Below are positions 63,827 through 64,000 of a stretch of DNA of 64,000 nt, one piece after another. A model generated the notes under the pieces. That model was not told the origin of the DNA. It ran no database searches and saw only the letters and a list, made by a program, of their open reading frames with translations. Source of the DNA: Paenibacillus durus (GTDB taxonomy: Bacteria > Bacillota > Bacilli > Paenibacillales > Paenibacillaceae); NCBI RefSeq assembly GCF_000756615.1, contig NZ_CP009288.1:62001-126000 (forward strand), written 5' to 3'. Positions within the stretch are counted from its first letter, which is position 1; each line of letters opens with the position of its first letter. The position numbers and the translations under genes are program-made.

Positions 63827-64000
63827 GGGAGTGCCGTTTACTCCGGCTCGGCAGACAGAGTCATAATATTAAGGGGTGTGGACGAATTTAGTCCCGCCGG
63901 GACATTTTTTTATCAACCCTATTTAGTATTTGAGACAGGTTGTGCTATAATAGGCCTGTATGTGATGTCGGCTTCATTAAAATAGCTATAAACTATCTTT
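63827..64000 (+). promoter_or_regulatory. Region after spo0F with a possible promoter
   Basis: No gene in the last 170 bases. A small hairpin GTCCCGCCGGGAC (63892-63904) with T-run follows spo0F. An exact TATAAT (63946-63951) lacks a clear -35 (best is TTAGTA, 17-base spacer). In B. subtilis fbaA follows; it is not in the window. Confidence 0.4.

Overview
The window looks like a chromosomal segment of a Paenibacillus-type, endospore-forming, flagellated Gram-positive bacterium. The evidence is a Bacillales-style 16S/23S/5S operon, Bacillus-like gene order in several blocks (ftsH-coaX-hslO-cysK-pab-fol-dusB-lysS; guaB-dacA-pdxST-serS-tRNA-Ser; ywiB-argS; rpoE-pyrG-spo0F), sporulation genes (spo0F, an SspP-like spore protein, a PbpG-like PBP), motAB, strong AGGAGG-type ribosome sites, and frequent GTG/TTG starts. 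Nothing resembles a prophage, IS element or CRISPR array; this is mostly core chromosome with small accessory patches.

Layout. 1-16.9 kb: the ftsH 3' end, a NAD de novo operon (nadA-nadB-nadC) running into coaX, then hslO, a YacD-like foldase, cysK, a tightly overlapping folate operon (pabB-pabA-pabC-folP-folB-folK-HTH-dusB), greA and lysS. 17.0-22.3 kb: a complete rRNA operon with two near-identical promoters and clear 16S and 23S processing stems, no spacer tRNA. 22.4-28.8 kb: guaB (with a possible attenuator leader), dacA, pdxS-pdxT, serS and tRNA-Ser(UGA). 28.9-35.2 kb: small genes including an SspP-type spore protein, a lipoprotein, a GNAT and tadA on the minus strand, a DnaA-box cluster, a PAS sensor kinase and an RluF-type pseudouridine synthase. 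35.2-44.5 kb: motAB, a PCD-like protein, cytochrome c, GNAT, two tandem NlpC/P60 hydrolases each behind a c-di-AMP (ydaO) riboswitch, a membrane protein, an M1 metallopeptidase and ywhD. 44.6-52.9 kb, all minus: an ABC transporter (MacB/FtsX type) with a two-component system, an AbrB-like fusion regulator, a copper-amine-oxidase-N-domain protein and a 3-methyladenine DNA glycosylase. 53-64 kb: a PbpG-like PBP, a secreted Ycf48/BNR-like protein, ywiB-argS, a subtilisin-family protease without signal peptide, rpoE, pyrG and spo0F.

Regulation is the most informative part. Signals readable from the sequence include the two c-di-AMP riboswitches placed directly against the ribosome sites, a pyrG leader with the GGGC start and C-rich terminator expected of CTP-sensing reiterative transcription, a mutually exclusive hairpin pair before guaB, a 10-bp hairpin that buries the ribosome site of the ABC ATPase gene, a sigma-H-like promoter for spo0F, a possible small structured RNA between the S8 protease and rpoE, and a cluster of DnaA boxes away from dnaA. 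A diverged repeat before lysS shares a 21-bp stretch, inverted, with the region before ywhD and looks like a dispersed intergenic repeat. All family assignments are from motif recognition by eye; no database search was run.
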